Of a stretch of DNA of 64,000 nt, positions 1 to 7,649 are shown piece by piece. The stretch's first letter is position 1; every line of letters begins with the position of its first letter. Source of the DNA: Solirubrobacterales bacterium (GTDB lineage: Bacteria > Actinomycetota > Thermoleophilia > Solirubrobacterales > Solirubrobacteraceae); the NCBI GenBank assembly GCA_027306855.1, contig DAHUYZ010000001.1:41113-105112 (forward strand), written 5' to 3'. A model generated the notes under the pieces. The model was not told where the DNA came from, did not search any database, and saw only the letters and a list, made by a program, of their open reading frames with translations. Both the position numbers and the translations under genes were made by a program.

Positions 1-1
1 C

Positions 2-694
2 GGAACGGCGCACTTGGCGGCACAGCATCACGGCGCTCACGGCTCGCCCGGCCAAGCCGACTCGACGAAGGCGTTGAGCGCAAGGCCGTCATACCGCTCC
101 TCGTCCGGGCTCGCCGCGGATACGGTAGGCAAGCTGAGCCAGTCTCATTCCGTGCGATCAACCGCAAGTCCAGGGTTCGGCGCATCAGCTCCCGCAACCG
201 ACTCGGGCGGCCACATATCGGCATCGATCTTCGGCACTGTGCCCTCCCCCGCCGCCGGCCCAAACGGCTCCGTCCAAGGACACTCAAACGTCACGGGCCA
301 CGCTCGGGGAAACGCTCATATACATACGAATGGCACGGGCAGCGACCAGCCGGGCGGACGAGGCCACGATCGCCACCACTCCTCGAGCCATCGCGGCCCG
401 AGCGCAACCGGACGAGCCCACCATCAGAGCAGAGCACACGGCACGAGCCCCGGTCGACCATCGGGGGAGCCTCGCCATGAAGGCCATAGCGAAGCCGAAC
501 ATGACTCGAGCGCTTCGGGGTCACCGGCCCGCGAGCCTGCGACGCCTGCGACTGGAGCCGGCGAAGCGTCGAGGCACAGTACCGGCGCGAACGAAGGCCA
601 TACCGCTCAGAGTCCGCAAAACGCAGGCGGACAGGGAACGGGTCGGCCAGAAGAAGCCCGGCATACGACCCCCTCATCCCGGTCGGCTACATAG
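2..694 (+). CDS. Partial low-complexity His/Ser/Gly/Ala-rich protein (5' end outside window)
   Basis: The reading frame is open from the window edge to a TAG at 692-694. The first possible start inside the window is a TTG at 14, but the frame continues upstream, so the gene probably begins outside. The visible 226+ residues are dominated by His, Ser, Gly, Ala, Pro and Thr with almost no hydrophobic stretch, as in a disordered tail of a secreted or surface protein. No domain is recognisable. Other frames are also open here, so a spurious frame in GC-rich DNA cannot be excluded. Confidence 0.4.
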   Translation, partial: GTAHLAAQHHGAHGSPGQADSTKALSARPSYRSSSGLAADTVGKLSQSHSVRSTASPGFGASAPATDSGGHISASIFGTVPSPAAGPNGSVQGHSNVTGHARGNAHIHTNGTGSDQPGGRGHDRHHSSSHRGPSATGRAHHQSRAHGTSPGRPSGEPRHEGHSEAEHDSSASGSPAREPATPATGAGEASRHSTGANEGHTAQSPQNAGGQGTGRPEEARHTTPSSRSAT

Positions 695-821
695 CGCCTG
701 ACTTCTATCGCCGCGGAGCGTTGATGCCGTTGAGAGCCGGCCTGACCGGATGAGGCGCGGAGCCGGCTTCGCCGAAGTTGAGCTTCTGTAGACCGCACAA
801 AGCAACGTAAGGAGAGCTCGA

Positions 822-1526
822 ATGATCGTTCGCAAGACCTTGCTGGCTACGGCGGCGGCCGCGCTGATGAGCACGCCGGCGTGGGCGCTGCCGAGCCAGA
901 CCCCCTCCAACCAGGGGACCGAACACGCGCCGGCCACGACCCCGGTGGGCCCGCCGAGCGAAACGCCCAACAATGCCGACAACCCGGGCAGCGCCAACCG
1001 CAACCCCAAAGCCAACCAAAGCGATAAAGGGTCGAATGGCTCCAACCACGGCGACAACGGGCAGGGCAACCAAGGGAACGGGGAAGGCAAAGGCGACAAA
1101 GGGCACGGGAGGCCGAGTCATCCCGGCAAGTCGCACAGGTGCGTCCCCCACGGCGTCGCCTATGTGGCGAGCGGATCGCTCGTCAAGTGGACGCTGACGA
1201 AGGACGAAAACGCCAACACGTACAGTGGCGAAGTCGAAGTCGAAGTCACGCGAACCAACCACCACGCCATCGCCGACATGGGCAAGGCCGTCGACTATAA
1301 GGTTTCGAAAGTCCACGTCACCTTCGCCGTGCCGGACATGAACAAAGACGGGACCGTTGGCCCCGACGATCTCGTCAAGAACGACGGAACGCGCCTGATC
1401 GGCAAGATCACAATGCTCCCGAAGAGGTGCAGCCAGACCGGCTTCACCGCTGAAGAGACGATCCACAGGATCGTGTTCCACGCGCCACCCCCGACACCCC
1501 CGACGCCCCCAGCACCGAAAAGCTAG
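822..1526 (+). CDS. Secreted protein of unknown function with Asn/Gly/Lys-rich linker
   Basis: The ATG at 822 follows an AAGGAG ribosome site about 7 bases upstream. The 234-residue product starts with a signal peptide (MIVRKTLLATAAAALMSTPAWA, cleavage probably after AWA). A polar, repetitive Asn/Gly/Lys/His-rich segment follows (about residues 25-105), then a more ordered domain (about 106-215) with an acidic EVEVEV stretch and a 'DMNKDGTVGPDDL' motif resembling a calcium-binding DxDxDG loop. The end is a Pro/Thr-rich tail. Calcium binding is inference from that one motif. No family is recognised; export is well supported. Confidence 0.8.
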   Translation: MIVRKTLLATAAAALMSTPAWALPSQTPSNQGTEHAPATTPVGPPSETPNNADNPGSANRNPKANQSDKGSNGSNHGDNGQGNQGNGEGKGDKGHGRPSHPGKSHRCVPHGVAYVASGSLVKWTLTKDENANTYSGEVEVEVTRTNHHAIADMGKAVDYKVSKVHVTFAVPDMNKDGTVGPDDLVKNDGTRLIGKITMLPKRCSQTGFTAEETIHRIVFHAPPPTPPTPPAPKS

Positions 1527-1558
1527 AGGCGCTGGAGATTCGCATAGTTGAGAGGAGT

Positions 1559-1606
1559 GCGCAGGCTCACGCACCGGCCGAGATCAGGCGGCCGGTGCGT
1601 CTGCGC
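1559..1606. terminator. Long hairpin between convergent genes, candidate bidirectional terminator
   Basis: A perfect 12-bp inverted repeat (1569-1580 and 1589-1600, loop of 8) is extended by GCGCAG/CTGCGC outer arms with a small bulge. It lies between the stop of the secreted protein gene and the stop of the basic-protein gene on the other strand, where a shared terminator is expected. There is no clear T-run, so a purely intrinsic mechanism is uncertain. Confidence 0.5.
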
Positions 1607-1620
1607 TCTGCATGGCAGCT

Positions 1621-1995
1621 CTACTTCGCCGTGCCGCGACGCGCGGTCCGGGCACGTGAACGGCTCGTGGTCGTAGCGCGCGTGCCGCCGCGACGAGCGC
1701 GGGTCGCCGGCGGTTTGGCGGCCGAGGTGAGGTCCTTCTGAACGCGCTCCAGATCGCGGCGGATCGCCTTGCTCAGCTTGCCGACGTCGCGACGGGCATC
1801 GCGCACGAGGCGCGTGAGGTCCTTGCGCAGATCGGAAGCGCCCGCCCCCATCGTTCCGCGCAGCACCGAGAGGTCGGCCTGCGCATGCTCGAGCGACTTC
1901 GCGACGCGGTCGATGGCGCGACCGTTCTCCTGGTAGCGCTTGCGCGCGGCCTCCGTGGCGCGCGGCTTGGCGGCTGAACGTCGAGTGGCAGGCAT
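1621..1995 (-). CDS. Histone H1-like basic coiled-coil protein
   Basis: I place the start at the ATG at 1995 (MPATRRSAAKPR...) because AAAGGAGC precedes it by about 7 bases; an upstream in-frame start exists but reads through a tandem repeat. The 124-residue protein has a basic N-terminus, a central charged helical segment (about residues 20-85, heptad-like, e.g. DLRKDLTRLVRDARRDVGK), and an Ala/Arg/Thr-rich tail like the C-terminal tails of actinobacterial HU and H1-like proteins. A nucleoid or nucleic-acid-binding role is inferred from composition only. A phasin-like coiled-coil protein is an alternative. Confidence 0.65.
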   Translation of the reverse strand: MPATRRSAAKPRATEAARKRYQENGRAIDRVAKSLEHAQADLSVLRGTMGAGASDLRKDLTRLVRDARRDVGKLSKAIRRDLERVQKDLTSAAKPPATRARRGGTRATTTSRSRARTARRGTAK

Positions 1996-2008
1996 CGAAG
2001 CTCCTTTG

Positions 2009-2052
2009 CTCGTGTGCTCGTGCGAGATTTCTCGTGTGCTCGTGCGAGATTT
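2009..2052. repeat. Perfect tandem duplication of a 22-bp unit
   Basis: Positions 2009-2030 and 2031-2052 are identical and directly adjacent. Each unit contains CTCGTG, GCTCGTGCG and ends in AGATTT. The pair lies just upstream of the start codon of the histone-like gene, in its presumed 5' leader, with the ribosome site abutting the first copy. Two copies only; not a CRISPR array. Confidence 0.9.
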
Positions 2053-2286
2053 CGGATCGCGGCTGCGACGCAAGCCGCCTCGTTCGCCCGTCGAAGCTAT
2101 TCAACGGCGAGCGCTCCCACCAGCGGCGTTTGCCACAAGGACGCACCGGAGAACTACGCAGAGCGCTCGATCCGTAGTACGCCACGCGTAGAGGGGGCGT
2201 TCTTCGGAGGTATGTACGGTTCGGAGCAAGGATGATCGGGTAGTGCTCCACCGAGGTTCCACCTTAGACATGAAGGTCGATCGCTG

Positions 2287-2505
2287 ATGCACCAGCGCGT
2301 ACGCTGCCCTCACTGCCATCACTGGACCGACGCGCTGCTCGTATGGGCCGCCGGCGACTGCTGCCCGAGCTGCAACCGGCCGATGAGCGGCCTTGCGAGG
2401 ACATTCGCCGAGGAAGAGGAGCAGCCGCTACGCACGCCGCCTGACCTGTCACGATCTCGGCCTGACCGCATCTACGGAGCCACGCGCATCTCAGGCGGCG
2501 CATAG
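2287..2505 (+). CDS. Small zinc-ribbon protein
   Basis: The 72-residue product has two knuckles, CPHC (Cys7/Cys10) and CPSC (Cys26/Cys29), spaced as in a rubredoxin-like zinc ribbon. An acidic and then Arg/Pro-rich tail follows. The ATG at 2287 is the only reasonable start. The 3' part overlaps the 5' end of the next gene's longest frame by about 113 bases in another frame. The four cysteines make a real metal site likely; the function is unknown. Confidence 0.6.
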   Translation: MHQRVRCPHCHHWTDALLVWAAGDCCPSCNRPMSGLARTFAEEEEQPLRTPPDLSRSRPDRIYGATRISGGA

Positions 2506-4213
2506 CCGAGCGGTCGCGGCCACCGATCGCGGGGCGAGCCCGCTCGGAGGACGCCTACCCGCGGGCCGCCTGCTCGAGGGCACTGTCCTGACACTGCTGG
2601 CCGGGCTGGCGGCATCGCTGCCCGTCATCGCCTCGACGGTCAAAGGGCTCGGCGAAGGCCTGACGCCTACAGGCGACAGGGCGATCATCGCCACGCGCGC
2701 CTACGACGTCTTCAGCTCGCACACGCCGCTCGTCGGCCAGTACTCGGCCTCGACGGTGCTCTACAGCCACATAGTCCACAGCCTCGGGCCGATGCTCTAC
2801 TGGCTGATTGCGCTCCCCTCGCGGTTCGGGTCCGCGACCACTCCGGACGTCGTGATCGCGGCGGTCAACGTGCTCGCGATCTTTGCGACGGTCGCGCTTG
2901 CGCGCCGGCGAGGCGGGGTCCCGCTGATGCTCGCCACGGCGGGGACGCTCGCGCTGATGTGCAACTCCTTCTCGCCCGAGACCCTGCATGACATCTGGAA
3001 CCCATCGGCTGGGCTGCTGCCGTTCACGCTGCTGTTGTTCGTGTCTTGGTCGCTCGCGTGCGGCGAATACCGGCTGCTGCCGGCTGGGATCGTGCTGGCG
3101 AGCTTCGCGGCACAGTGCGAGCTCGTGTTCCTGCTACCCAGCGTTGGCGTGCTCGCGGTCGGGGTCTTTGGGCTCCTGACTCATGCCGCAGGCCGCGCCA
3201 AGGCCTGGCCCTGGTGGATCGCCGCGCTGGTCGCGGGTCTTGCCTGCTGGAGCGCGCCGATCGTCAATGAGCTGACCAGCCATCCGGGCAACCTGACGCT
3301 CGCTGCCGAAGCGGCGCTATCGCACGGGCCGACGCTGGGACTGACGGCCGGATGGAGAGCGGTCGTGCACGCGATCGGGATCCCGCCGTGGTGGCTTCAG
3401 TCGCCGAGCAATCCGTTCGGACGGGCGGGCGACGTGCGCTCGCCTGCCAGCGCACTGGCGACGATCTCGTGCTTGGTCATCCTCTGCGGGCTGCTCATCG
3501 TCGGCATGGCCGGGCTGCGTCGCCGTCGCCGTGACGTGCCCGCCGCGGCCATGATCGGCCTCCTGCTGTGCCTCAGTCTCGCCGCGGTGACGTCATCCAA
3601 CCCGACGCGCCCGTCGCTGATCCCGTCGCTCGGCTACACGCTGTGGTTCGGGTCGGCTGCGGGCATGTGGGTGTGGCTGACGATCGGGTGGTCGATCGCG
3701 ACCCTCTACGGCGTGCGGTTGAGACGCCCTGCGCCGGCGGGTGCCTCGAGGGCGCGGGCGCTCGCAGGGCGCGCGCCCGCAGCTGGTATCGCTCTGGGAC
3801 TGCTCGCAGTTCTCGCCGTCGGAACGGCTGTCGCTCTCGGCGAGGGACGCGATCAGGACGGCGACGAGTACAAGCCCGTCAAGACGGTCAACGCCGCCAT
3901 CGAGCATGCGCTGGGGCCCTCCGATCGGGTGGTGCTCGTGCTGGGAGCGCACGACTTCACCGCGTTCGACTTCAGGGCCGCCGTCGTCTATGACCTGCGT
4001 AGGCGCGGCATACGCGTCTACGACCCGGCGGCGAGCGTGCGGCTCGGATCGTGGTACGAGCCGGGCAAACACAACGTCGACGCGACGGTGTACGTGTATG
4101 ACGAAACGCGGCCTCCAATGCATGGGCGCGTGATCGCCAAGGTCTCCTATGGCGTCCGCCCGCACCACACGATCACCGTGATGGTCGCAAGGGCGCGACG
4201 CGCTTCGGGTTGA
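2393..4213 (+). CDS. Multi-pass membrane protein, possible GT-C-type glycosyltransferase (paralogue A)
   Basis: The product is up to 606 residues with about 11-13 hydrophobic segments and a C-terminal soluble domain. The first extracytoplasmic loop carries 'TGDRAIIATRAYDVFSSH', followed by 'LGPMLYWLIALPSRFG', which resembles the ArnT/PMT-type arrangement of an acidic loop then a P-x-LYWL helix; the GT-C assignment is inference. It is clearly homologous along its length to the convergent gene at 4173-5996. The start is doubtful: the TTG at 2393 is the only in-frame NTG apart from CTG, it overlaps the zinc-ribbon gene, and conserved sequence begins only near 2560. The 3' end overlaps the convergent paralogue by 41 bases. 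Confidence 0.75.
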   Translation: MRGHSPRKRSSRYARRLTCHDLGLTASTEPRASQAAHSRAVAATDRGASPLGGRLPAGRLLEGTVLTLLAGLAASLPVIASTVKGLGEGLTPTGDRAIIATRAYDVFSSHTPLVGQYSASTVLYSHIVHSLGPMLYWLIALPSRFGSATTPDVVIAAVNVLAIFATVALARRRGGVPLMLATAGTLALMCNSFSPETLHDIWNPSAGLLPFTLLLFVSWSLACGEYRLLPAGIVLASFAAQCELVFLLPSVGVLAVGVFGLLTHAAGRAKAWPWWIAALVAGLACWSAPIVNELTSHPGNLTLAAEAALSHGPTLGLTAGWRAVVHAIGIPPWWLQSPSNPFGRAGDVRSPASALATISCLVILCGLLIVGMAGLRRRRRDVPAAAMIGLLLCLSLAAVTSSNPTRPSLIPSLGYTLWFGSAAGMWVWLTIGWSIATLYGVRLRRPAPAGASRARALAGRAPAAGIALGLLAVLAVGTAVALGEGRDQDGDEYKPVKTVNAAIEHALGPSDRVVLVLGAHDFTAFDFRAAVVYDLRRRGIRVYDPAASVRLGSWYEPGKHNVDATVYVYDETRPPMHGRVIAKVSYGVRPHHTITVMVARARRASG

Positions 4214-5996
4214 CGACCGGGGCGATCGACACCGTTACGGTTCTGATCCCCCCTAGGCCCTGCCCGGAGGGCGTAAAGCCTCTTGGTTCGCGCATGGCCA
4301 CGTGGGCAACGATCCTTGCGTGGGGATCGTGAGACGCAAGACGGTCATAGGCATAGACGACGTACCGGTAGGGGTTGTGGTCGAGCTCATACCACGGCCC
4401 GAGTCGCGCGATCGCCCCGTACTGGAGGATGCGCAGGCGTTCGCGGCGCAATAGGAACTTGATCGCCTGGTCCAGTGGAGCGGCGACGCCGCCGAGCGAG
4501 GCACGCAGGTTGATCGTCGCTCCGTGCGGGAGCTTCGCCCCTTCCAATTGGCTCTCGATCGATGCGATCGGGCCGTACTCCGCGCGGTGTGCGTCTCTCG
4601 GCTGGGCGATCGCCACCGATCCCGCGATCGGCACGGCCGCGCAGATACCGAGCACGGTGAGACCGGCGGCCGACACCGGGTGCCCGAGCGATGCAGGCCA
4701 CGAGCGAGCCGACAGGGCTTCGCGCGCGAACTCGACCACGGAGAAGCCAAGCGCCAACCACACGAACATGCCCGCGACCGAACCCCACCAGAGCGTGTAG
4801 CCGAGAACTTTGAACGAACCGACAGGCGTGCTCGCAGCGACGGCAGCGAAGGCAGCGCACAGCAGCAGGCCGATCGCGGCGGCCGATGCGATGTCGACGC
4901 GCCTGCGCCACGCGCCCGCCGTTCCCGCCGTAAGCAGCGCCGCCAGGATGGCTATGCACGAGATGACCGCGAGCGCGCTCGGCGCGGTCGTGACGTCACT
5001 CAACCGCGTGTCATAGAGGTCGCCGGGCGTGCGCAGCCAACGCGGCGGGATCCCTATTGCGCGAACGACCGCACGTGCTCCGGCGGTCGTACCCATCTTC
5101 TTGGAATGCATCGTCGCCGCCTGGTAGAGCAGCGTCAGGTTCCCCGGGCTGTGCTCGATCTCGTCGATCGCCGCAGGGGCCCAGCAGAGCATGAGCACCG
5201 CGAGCGCCGCCAGCAGCCATGGCCACAACGGACCCGGCCGCGCCCGACCTCGACGCACCGCCCGCGATGCGCTTGGAAGGGCCGGCATCTCACGAGTGTC
5301 GGGCTCGCCGCTTTCGAGACCCCTCTTGCCTCGGGGACGCCGGCGGGAGATCGGCAGCCCAATCAGACCGACTGCTGCCAGTCCGAGCGTCGGGGCCAGG
5401 AACGCGACCTGACACTGCGCGGTGAAGCTCGCGAGAAGCGCAACGGCCGGGAGCAGCCGGTGCTCACCGCACGCGAGCGACCAGCACAGGAAGACGAGCA
5501 GAGCGAACGGGAGCAGACCGGCGGATGGGTTCCACGGGTCGTGTAGGGCCTCGGGCATGAACGAGCGGCACATGACGGCGACCGCGACGCAGGCGACGAG
5601 CATCAGGACGATGCCTCCCCGTTTGCGTGCGAGCGCCACGATCGCGATCGCGCAGAGGGCGTTGGCGATCCCCATCGCAAGCGCGATCGTGTGAGGCGAG
5701 CCGAAGCGGGCGGGCAACGCGATCAGCCAATAGAGCATCGGCCCAGGGCTGTAGGTCAGGTGGCCGACGACTTCCGAGACGAGCGAATACTGTCCTACGA
5801 GCGGGCTGTGTGAGCTGAAGACGTCATAGGCGCGCGTGGCGATGATCCCCTGATCGCCTGCGGGCATCCACAGATCGGACAGCGCTCTCGCCAGCGAGAC
5901 GACGATCGGAAGCGCTGCGATCAGGCCAGCCAGCAACGTCAGCGGCCACCCCGCGATCCAGCTTCGCGAGCGAGCTTCGACGTCGTTGGGAAGCAC
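4173..5996 (-). CDS. Multi-pass membrane protein, possible GT-C-type glycosyltransferase (paralogue B)
   Basis: The product has 607 residues from a GTG at 5996, with a short cytoplasmic N-terminus, about 11-13 transmembrane segments and a soluble C-terminal domain. It shares long blocks with paralogue A, for example 'IIATRAYDVFSSHSPLVGQY', 'GPMLYWLIALPARFG', 'WNPSAGLLPF' and 'WSLACGEHRLLPA'. It carries an extra Arg/Gly-rich insertion around residues 225-260 that paralogue A lacks. The pair is convergent and overlapping, as from an inverted duplication. Polyprenyl-sugar-dependent glycosyl transfer is a guess from the loop/helix pattern. The 98 bases between this gene and sigH show nothing further. 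Confidence 0.8.
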   Translation of the reverse strand: MLPNDVEARSRSWIAGWPLTLLAGLIAALPIVVSLARALSDLWMPAGDQGIIATRAYDVFSSHSPLVGQYSLVSEVVGHLTYSPGPMLYWLIALPARFGSPHTIALAMGIANALCAIAIVALARKRGGIVLMLVACVAVAVMCRSFMPEALHDPWNPSAGLLPFALLVFLCWSLACGEHRLLPAVALLASFTAQCQVAFLAPTLGLAAVGLIGLPISRRRPRGKRGLESGEPDTREMPALPSASRAVRRGRARPGPLWPWLLAALAVLMLCWAPAAIDEIEHSPGNLTLLYQAATMHSKKMGTTAGARAVVRAIGIPPRWLRTPGDLYDTRLSDVTTAPSALAVISCIAILAALLTAGTAGAWRRRVDIASAAAIGLLLCAAFAAVAASTPVGSFKVLGYTLWWGSVAGMFVWLALGFSVVEFAREALSARSWPASLGHPVSAAGLTVLGICAAVPIAGSVAIAQPRDAHRAEYGPIASIESQLEGAKLPHGATINLRASLGGVAAPLDQAIKFLLRRERLRILQYGAIARLGPWYELDHNPYRYVVYAYDRLASHDPHARIVAHVAMREPRGFTPSGQGLGGIRTVTVSIAPVVNPKRVAPLRPSR

Positions 5997-6094
5997 TATT
6001 TCCGCGGTTGACTGGACCGTTCAAGCGTAAAGGCTCGACCGGCGAGCCAGAGGCAAACAGGGGTAGGGGCGAAAGACTCGAGAACGTGGATTCG

Positions 6095-6742
6095 TCAGGC
6101 GGTGACGAGGCGCGCCTGGAGATGCGTGCCGACCTTGCGCTTGACTCGCTGCAGGGCGTTGTCGACCGTCTTTGTGTCGCAGCCCAACCGCTCGCCGACC
6201 TGCTCGTAGGAGCAGCCGTCGAGGTAGAGCGACAGGACCCGGCTCTCGAGCTCCGACAGCGCGGTCGACAGGCAGCCGACCAGCGAGCGCAGCTCCTCTG
6301 AGGAGATCACCCGATTGACGGGGTCGTTGACGCTCGGCCCGGCGATCGTCTGGTCGAGCGTCGGCACGTCATCGCCGGAGGCCGCAGGCGTCGAGGAGAA
6401 CGACACGTACTGGTTCAGCGGGGTGTGCTTGTTGCGGGTCGCGGTCTTGACGGCCGTGATGATCTGGCGCGTAATGCAGAGCTCGGCGAAGTTGCGGAAG
6501 CTCGACTCGCGGTCGGTCCGGTAGTCGCGGATCGCCTTGTAAAGCCCGACGAGCCCCTCTTGTATCAGGTCGTCGGAATCCCCACCCGCAAGAAAGTAAG
6601 AGGAGGCCTTCAGGCGCACGAACCCGTGGTAGCGGCGCACGAGGCGGTCGTAGGCAGTGCGATCGCCCTGCTTGGCAAGAGCGATCAAGAAACCGTCATC
6701 AACCTTGACTTCAGATTGAGTGTTTTGGAAGATCCGTGCCAC
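6095..6742 (-). CDS. sigH: RNA polymerase sigma factor, SigH/Spo0H type
   Basis: The 215-residue protein is a sigma-70 family member of the Bacillus SigH type, not an ECF factor. Region 2 has 'DDLIQEGLVGLYKAIRDYR' and 'NFAELCITRQIITAVKTATR', and region 4 has 'LYLDGCSYEQVGERLGCDTK' followed by 'NALQRVKRKV', as in Spo0H. It starts at GTG (6742) with AAGGAAAG just upstream. It sits at the end of the rlmB-cysS array, the same neighbourhood as in B. subtilis. In Bacillus SigH controls early sporulation and stationary-phase genes; its role here is unknown because sporulation genes are not visible. Confidence 0.93.
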   Translation of the reverse strand: MARIFQNTQSEVKVDDGFLIALAKQGDRTAYDRLVRRYHGFVRLKASSYFLAGGDSDDLIQEGLVGLYKAIRDYRTDRESSFRNFAELCITRQIITAVKTATRNKHTPLNQYVSFSSTPAASGDDVPTLDQTIAGPSVNDPVNRVISSEELRSLVGCLSTALSELESRVLSLYLDGCSYEQVGERLGCDTKTVDNALQRVKRKVGTHLQARLVTA

Positions 6743-6755
6743 GAGCTTTCCTTTC

Positions 6756-6834
6756 TTGGCCTTTTCCGGCCAAAATGGGCTCTGTGGCGCACTCCTCCCC
6801 TGGCGCCAAAGCTATGAAGTCAACCTTAGGTTGA
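6756..6834 (-). promoter_or_regulatory. sigH leader: hairpin plus 15-bp perfect palindrome
   Basis: Upstream of sigH are two symmetric elements. TTGGCC-N6-GGCCAA (6756-6773) is a stem-loop 14-31 bases before the start codon. TCAACCTTAGGTTGA (6820-6834) is a 15-bp palindrome about 80 bases upstream, in an AT-richer patch where a promoter would lie. A regulator site in the palindrome and RNA structure near the ribosome site are inferences from symmetry and position. Confidence 0.4.
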
Positions 6835-6860
6835 GCGTTATGGGCGGCAGCTTGGCATAG

Positions 6861-7646
6861 TTATGGAGTCTTGTCAAGACCTTTTTCGCGGTCTTGCAAG
6901 ATCCCGTACAAGAGCGCCGCGGCCGCCGCAGCCACGCCAAGCGACTCGATCTGGCCGCGCAACGGCAATGAGACGAGCTGATCGCAACTCGAGGCGACAC
7001 GCAGACGCAGACCGACGCCCTCGCTGCCGAGCACTAGCACGACCCCGCCGCTGTAGTCGGGGACTGTGTAGTCCACGGTCGGGCCGGCCTCCCCCCGGCT
7101 GTCTCGACGGCCTTCTTTGCGATCCTTCCCGCCGCCTCGCCCGGCATGAGGCGCCGGCGCGCTTGCCCCGTAGCACCAGCACCCTGCGCGGCGGGCCTGG
7201 GCAAGGAAGTCGGAAATGTTGCGAACGCGCGCGATCTTCAGATGCTCGACCGCGCCCGCGGACGCCTTGCAGACGGCGGGGGTCACCTCTGCGGAGCGGC
7301 GCTCCGCGATGACGAGGCCGCTCGCCCCGGCGCATTCGGCAGTGCGGGCGATCGAGCCGAGGTTCTGGGGATCCTGGATCTGGTCGAGCGCGACGATCAG
7401 GGGGGAAGCGACGGCAAGCAGCTCATCTGAGCCTACGTACGGGTATCCGCCGGCGTCAGCGCAGACGCCCTGATGGGCAGAGGATCCGCAACGTCGCTCG
7501 ATCTCCTCTGCAGGGCGAACGCTGAGCCGAACGCCTTCCGGCCAATGCTCACGCGCGGCCCCGGCCGTGGCCCACACATCCGCGACCTGATGAGCCCGCC
7601 GCCCGCGCAACGCCTCGTGCACGGGGTTGCGACCATAGATCACCAT
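6861..7646 (-). CDS. rlmB: 23S rRNA 2'-O-methyltransferase, TrmH/RlmB family
   Basis: The 261-residue SPOUT methyltransferase uses S-adenosylmethionine to 2'-O-methylate a guanosine in 23S rRNA (position 2251 in E. coli). Motif 1 is 'DQIQDPQNLGSIARTAECAG', motif 2 is 'LVLGSEGVGLR' and motif 3 is 'LPLRGQIESLGVAAAAAALL', together forming the knot. The N-terminal substrate domain begins 'VIYGRNPVHEAL'. An unusual Gly/Arg/Lys-rich insertion of about 25 residues ('GRGGGKDRKEGRRD') lies between motifs 1 and 2. It starts 3 bases after the cysS stop, so the two are probably cotranscribed. Confidence 0.93.
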   Translation of the reverse strand: MVIYGRNPVHEALRGRRAHQVADVWATAGAAREHWPEGVRLSVRPAEEIERRCGSSAHQGVCADAGGYPYVGSDELLAVASPLIVALDQIQDPQNLGSIARTAECAGASGLVIAERRSAEVTPAVCKASAGAVEHLKIARVRNISDFLAQARRAGCWCYGASAPAPHAGRGGGKDRKEGRRDSRGEAGPTVDYTVPDYSGGVVLVLGSEGVGLRLRVASSCDQLVSLPLRGQIESLGVAAAAAALLYGILQDREKGLDKTP

Positions 7647-7649
7647 CGT

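Noticed and set aside
2009..2052. Possible CRISPR repeat
   Set aside because: Two abutting identical units with no spacer and no cas genes.
6095..6742. Evidence for sporulation from the SigH-type sigma factor
   Set aside because: No spo genes are in the window; the sigma type alone does not show sporulation.
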